Origin: Paraburkholderia fungorum
GTDB taxonomy: Bacteria; Pseudomonadota; Gammaproteobacteria; Burkholderiales; Burkholderiaceae
Direction of reading: 5' to 3'
DNA: 64,000 nucleotides
NCBI RefSeq assembly: GCF_003610895.1
Contig: NZ_MCAS01000045.1
Location: forward strand, 124,001-188,000
A program made the translations under genes and the position numbers. This document shows positions 62,777-64,000 of the stretch, piece by piece. The notes below the pieces were generated by a model. It was not told where the DNA came from. It ran no database searches and saw only the letters and a program-made list of their open reading frames with translations. Positions within the stretch are counted from its first letter, which is position 1; each line of letters starts with the position of its first letter.

Positions 62777-63646
62777 TCACTTTTGCGCGGTTTCTTCGTC
62801 CGTCACTGAATCACTACGATCCGCAGTTTCCACGCGATGCTCGGCGCCACGCTCGATGAACGCGCGCGGACTTTCGCCGAATGCGCGCCGGAACATCGCC
62901 GAGAACGCGCTTTGGCTCTGATAACCCAGTTCTTGCGCGACGTGAGAAAGCGGCCGCCCCTGACTCAATAACGGAATCGCCCGCGCGAGAATGGCCTGCT
63001 GACGCCATTGCGAAAAGCTCACGCCCAGTTCCTGACGAAACAGCCGTGCAATCGTGCGCGTGCTCGCACCGACGCTCGATGCCCATTGTTCGAGCGAGTC
63101 GCCGTGCGTCGGGTCGGCAATCACGGCCTCGCACAGCGCACGCAAGCGCTTTTCGTTGGGCATCGGCACGGATAGCGGCAGGGGCTCCGAGCGGGTCAGT
63201 TCGTCGAGCGCGAGCGCGCCGAGCAGTTGTTCGCGCGTTGCCGAAATGCCGGGCGTGTCGAGCGCGGCGATAACTTCGCGCAGCAGGTCCGATACTTCGA
63301 CCACGCGCGGCGTATCCAGTCCAGCCGGGACCGTGCTTTCGGTAATGTAGAGCGTGCGCAGAAAGGCGTCTTCGACCGCGACCACTTCGTGCGTCACATG
63401 CGGCGGGACCCAGATCGCGCGCGATGGCGGCACCATCCACGTCGTGCCGGTTGTCGCGACCCGCAGTACGCCGCGCGACGCATAGGCGACCTGCGCCCAC
63501 GCGTGTGTGTGCCGCGCGATACGCCAGCCCGACGGCATCAGCCGTGAGCGTACGCGAATCGGGTGCGCTTGCGTCGGCTGGAATTCGGACGGGATGTCGG
63601 CGAAACTGGTCTTGTTCAACTGGTCTGAATCAGCGGACGAATTCAT
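62777..63646 (-). CDS. AraC-family transcription regulator with cupin N-terminus
   Basis: A 289-residue protein. The N-terminal cupin-like sensor is RIARHTHAWAQVAYASRGVL, then WMVPPSRAIWVPPHVTHEV. The C-terminal double helix-turn-helix is LEQWASSVGASTRTIARLFR and LSHVAQELGYQSQSAFSAMF with RRAFGESPRAF. The target is unknown; the neighbouring GNAT gene ends facing it. Confidence 0.92.
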   Translation of the reverse strand: MNSSADSDQLNKTSFADIPSEFQPTQAHPIRVRSRLMPSGWRIARHTHAWAQVAYASRGVLRVATTGTTWMVPPSRAIWVPPHVTHEVVAVEDAFLRTLYITESTVPAGLDTPRVVEVSDLLREVIAALDTPGISATREQLLGALALDELTRSEPLPLSVPMPNEKRLRALCEAVIADPTHGDSLEQWASSVGASTRTIARLFRQELGVSFSQWRQQAILARAIPLLSQGRPLSHVAQELGYQSQSAFSAMFRRAFGESPRAFIERGAEHRVETADRSDSVTDEETAQK

Positions 63647-63864
63647 CTTGAAGATCGATCCAAGGGATGGAACTCAAAAAACACAGCGCCTGTGAGTATG
63701 AACCGATGAGCAGGACGCTTAAGCATGGCGCCTTCGGGTGCGCATTGAGGGAGCGCGGAGCTGGCCGCACAGGCCTGAAACCGCGGCGGGTTTCTCATTG
63801 TAGGTGTTGCGTCGGAATTGACGTTGCATAATGTCCCGATTGCACGGATGACGAGGAGAACCCC

Positions 63865-64000
63865 ATGAGCTCTGCAACCGCTGACTTGTGCGACGCGCAC
63901 GAGGATCAACTGGCGCTGGGCACGCTGCGTGTGCTCGAACCGGTCTTTCATCTGTTCAGCCGGGCCGAATCTTTCAGCGGCGAGGCGGTGACGCTCAAGG
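63865..64000 (+). CDS. rraA: RNase E inhibitor-type protein RraA, N-terminal part (runs off the right edge)
   Basis: 45 residues visible: ADLCDAHEDQLALGTLRVLE, then PVFHLFSRAESFSGEAV. This matches the start of RraA-like proteins (TSDLCDAHE ... LRVL-P-F--FG...F-G-V-T-K). In betaproteobacteria many such proteins are 4-hydroxy-4-methyl-2-oxoglutarate aldolases or RNase regulators. GAGGAG precedes the ATG. Confidence 0.8.
   Translation, partial: MSSATADLCDAHEDQLALGTLRVLEPVFHLFSRAESFSGEAVTLK

Overview
The window looks like a chromosome segment of a Paraburkholderia or Burkholderia species: GC-rich betaproteobacterial coding sequence, an OmpC-type porin, a YejABEF transporter, GltX followed by tRNA-Ala/Glu/Asp genes, and RraA. 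Two parts are visible. From the left edge to about 39.95 kb lies accessory DNA (metal resistance, plasmid-type stability genes, one decayed IS, many gene remnants, defence-like genes). From about 39.96 kb to the right edge lies ordinary core genome. The junction is marked by an 18-bp sequence identical to what I expect for the 3' end of a tRNA-Ser, followed by a strong terminator, so the left part is probably the end of an integrated island. No integrase is visible; it may lie beyond the left edge.

Metal block (0-10.5 kb): the 5' part of a TolA-like gene on the minus strand; a promoter with the 19-bp spacer used by MerR-family activators; a small DUF2933 membrane protein and a decayed tandem copy; a Cu-type P1B ATPase; a periplasmic DUF5666-like protein; a methyltransferase; and a complete broad-spectrum mercury operon (merTPAB, divergent merR, classic merO/P). 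From 10.5 to 16 kb is a graveyard: remnants of an ECF sigma factor, a type III polyketide synthase and an FrmR/CsoR-type repressor, plus a 1.7-kb IS with a broken transposase. An intact cytochrome b561 / sulfite-oxidase-like pair sits between them.

Plasmid-like block (16-29 kb): about 0.65 kb of GTGCGT-rich repeats upstream of a three-gene StbABC/TraKLM-like module (DNA-binding candidate, ParA-type ATPase, C-terminal membrane anchor), a large ParB/Spo0J-like protein, a DUF932 protein, a long inverted repeat, a bacterial SET-domain protein and several hypothetical genes.

Defence-like block (29.9-39.6 kb): the most interesting part. Seven minus-strand genes overlap end to end: DUF6932-type nucleotidyltransferase, XRE-ImmA/IrrE, DUF4186, radical SAM, DPPW methyltransferase, ASCH-like, P-loop kinase. 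They lie behind a perfect 10-bp palindrome that is probably an operator. I do not know a described system with this composition. Next to it are an AbiEi/AbiEii toxin-antitoxin pair with its own inverted repeats, and a single protein that joins an Mrr-like nuclease to an ImmA/IrrE metallopeptidase.

Core block (40-64 kb): a chemoreceptor with a DWETF tail, a GGDEF cyclase, a GH75-like exported protein, a porin, a GH31 glycosidase with an MFS transporter, yejABEF, an NlpC/P60 hydrolase, a patatin-like lipoprotein, gltX, five tRNA genes, a GNAT acetyltransferase, an AraC regulator and the start of rraA.
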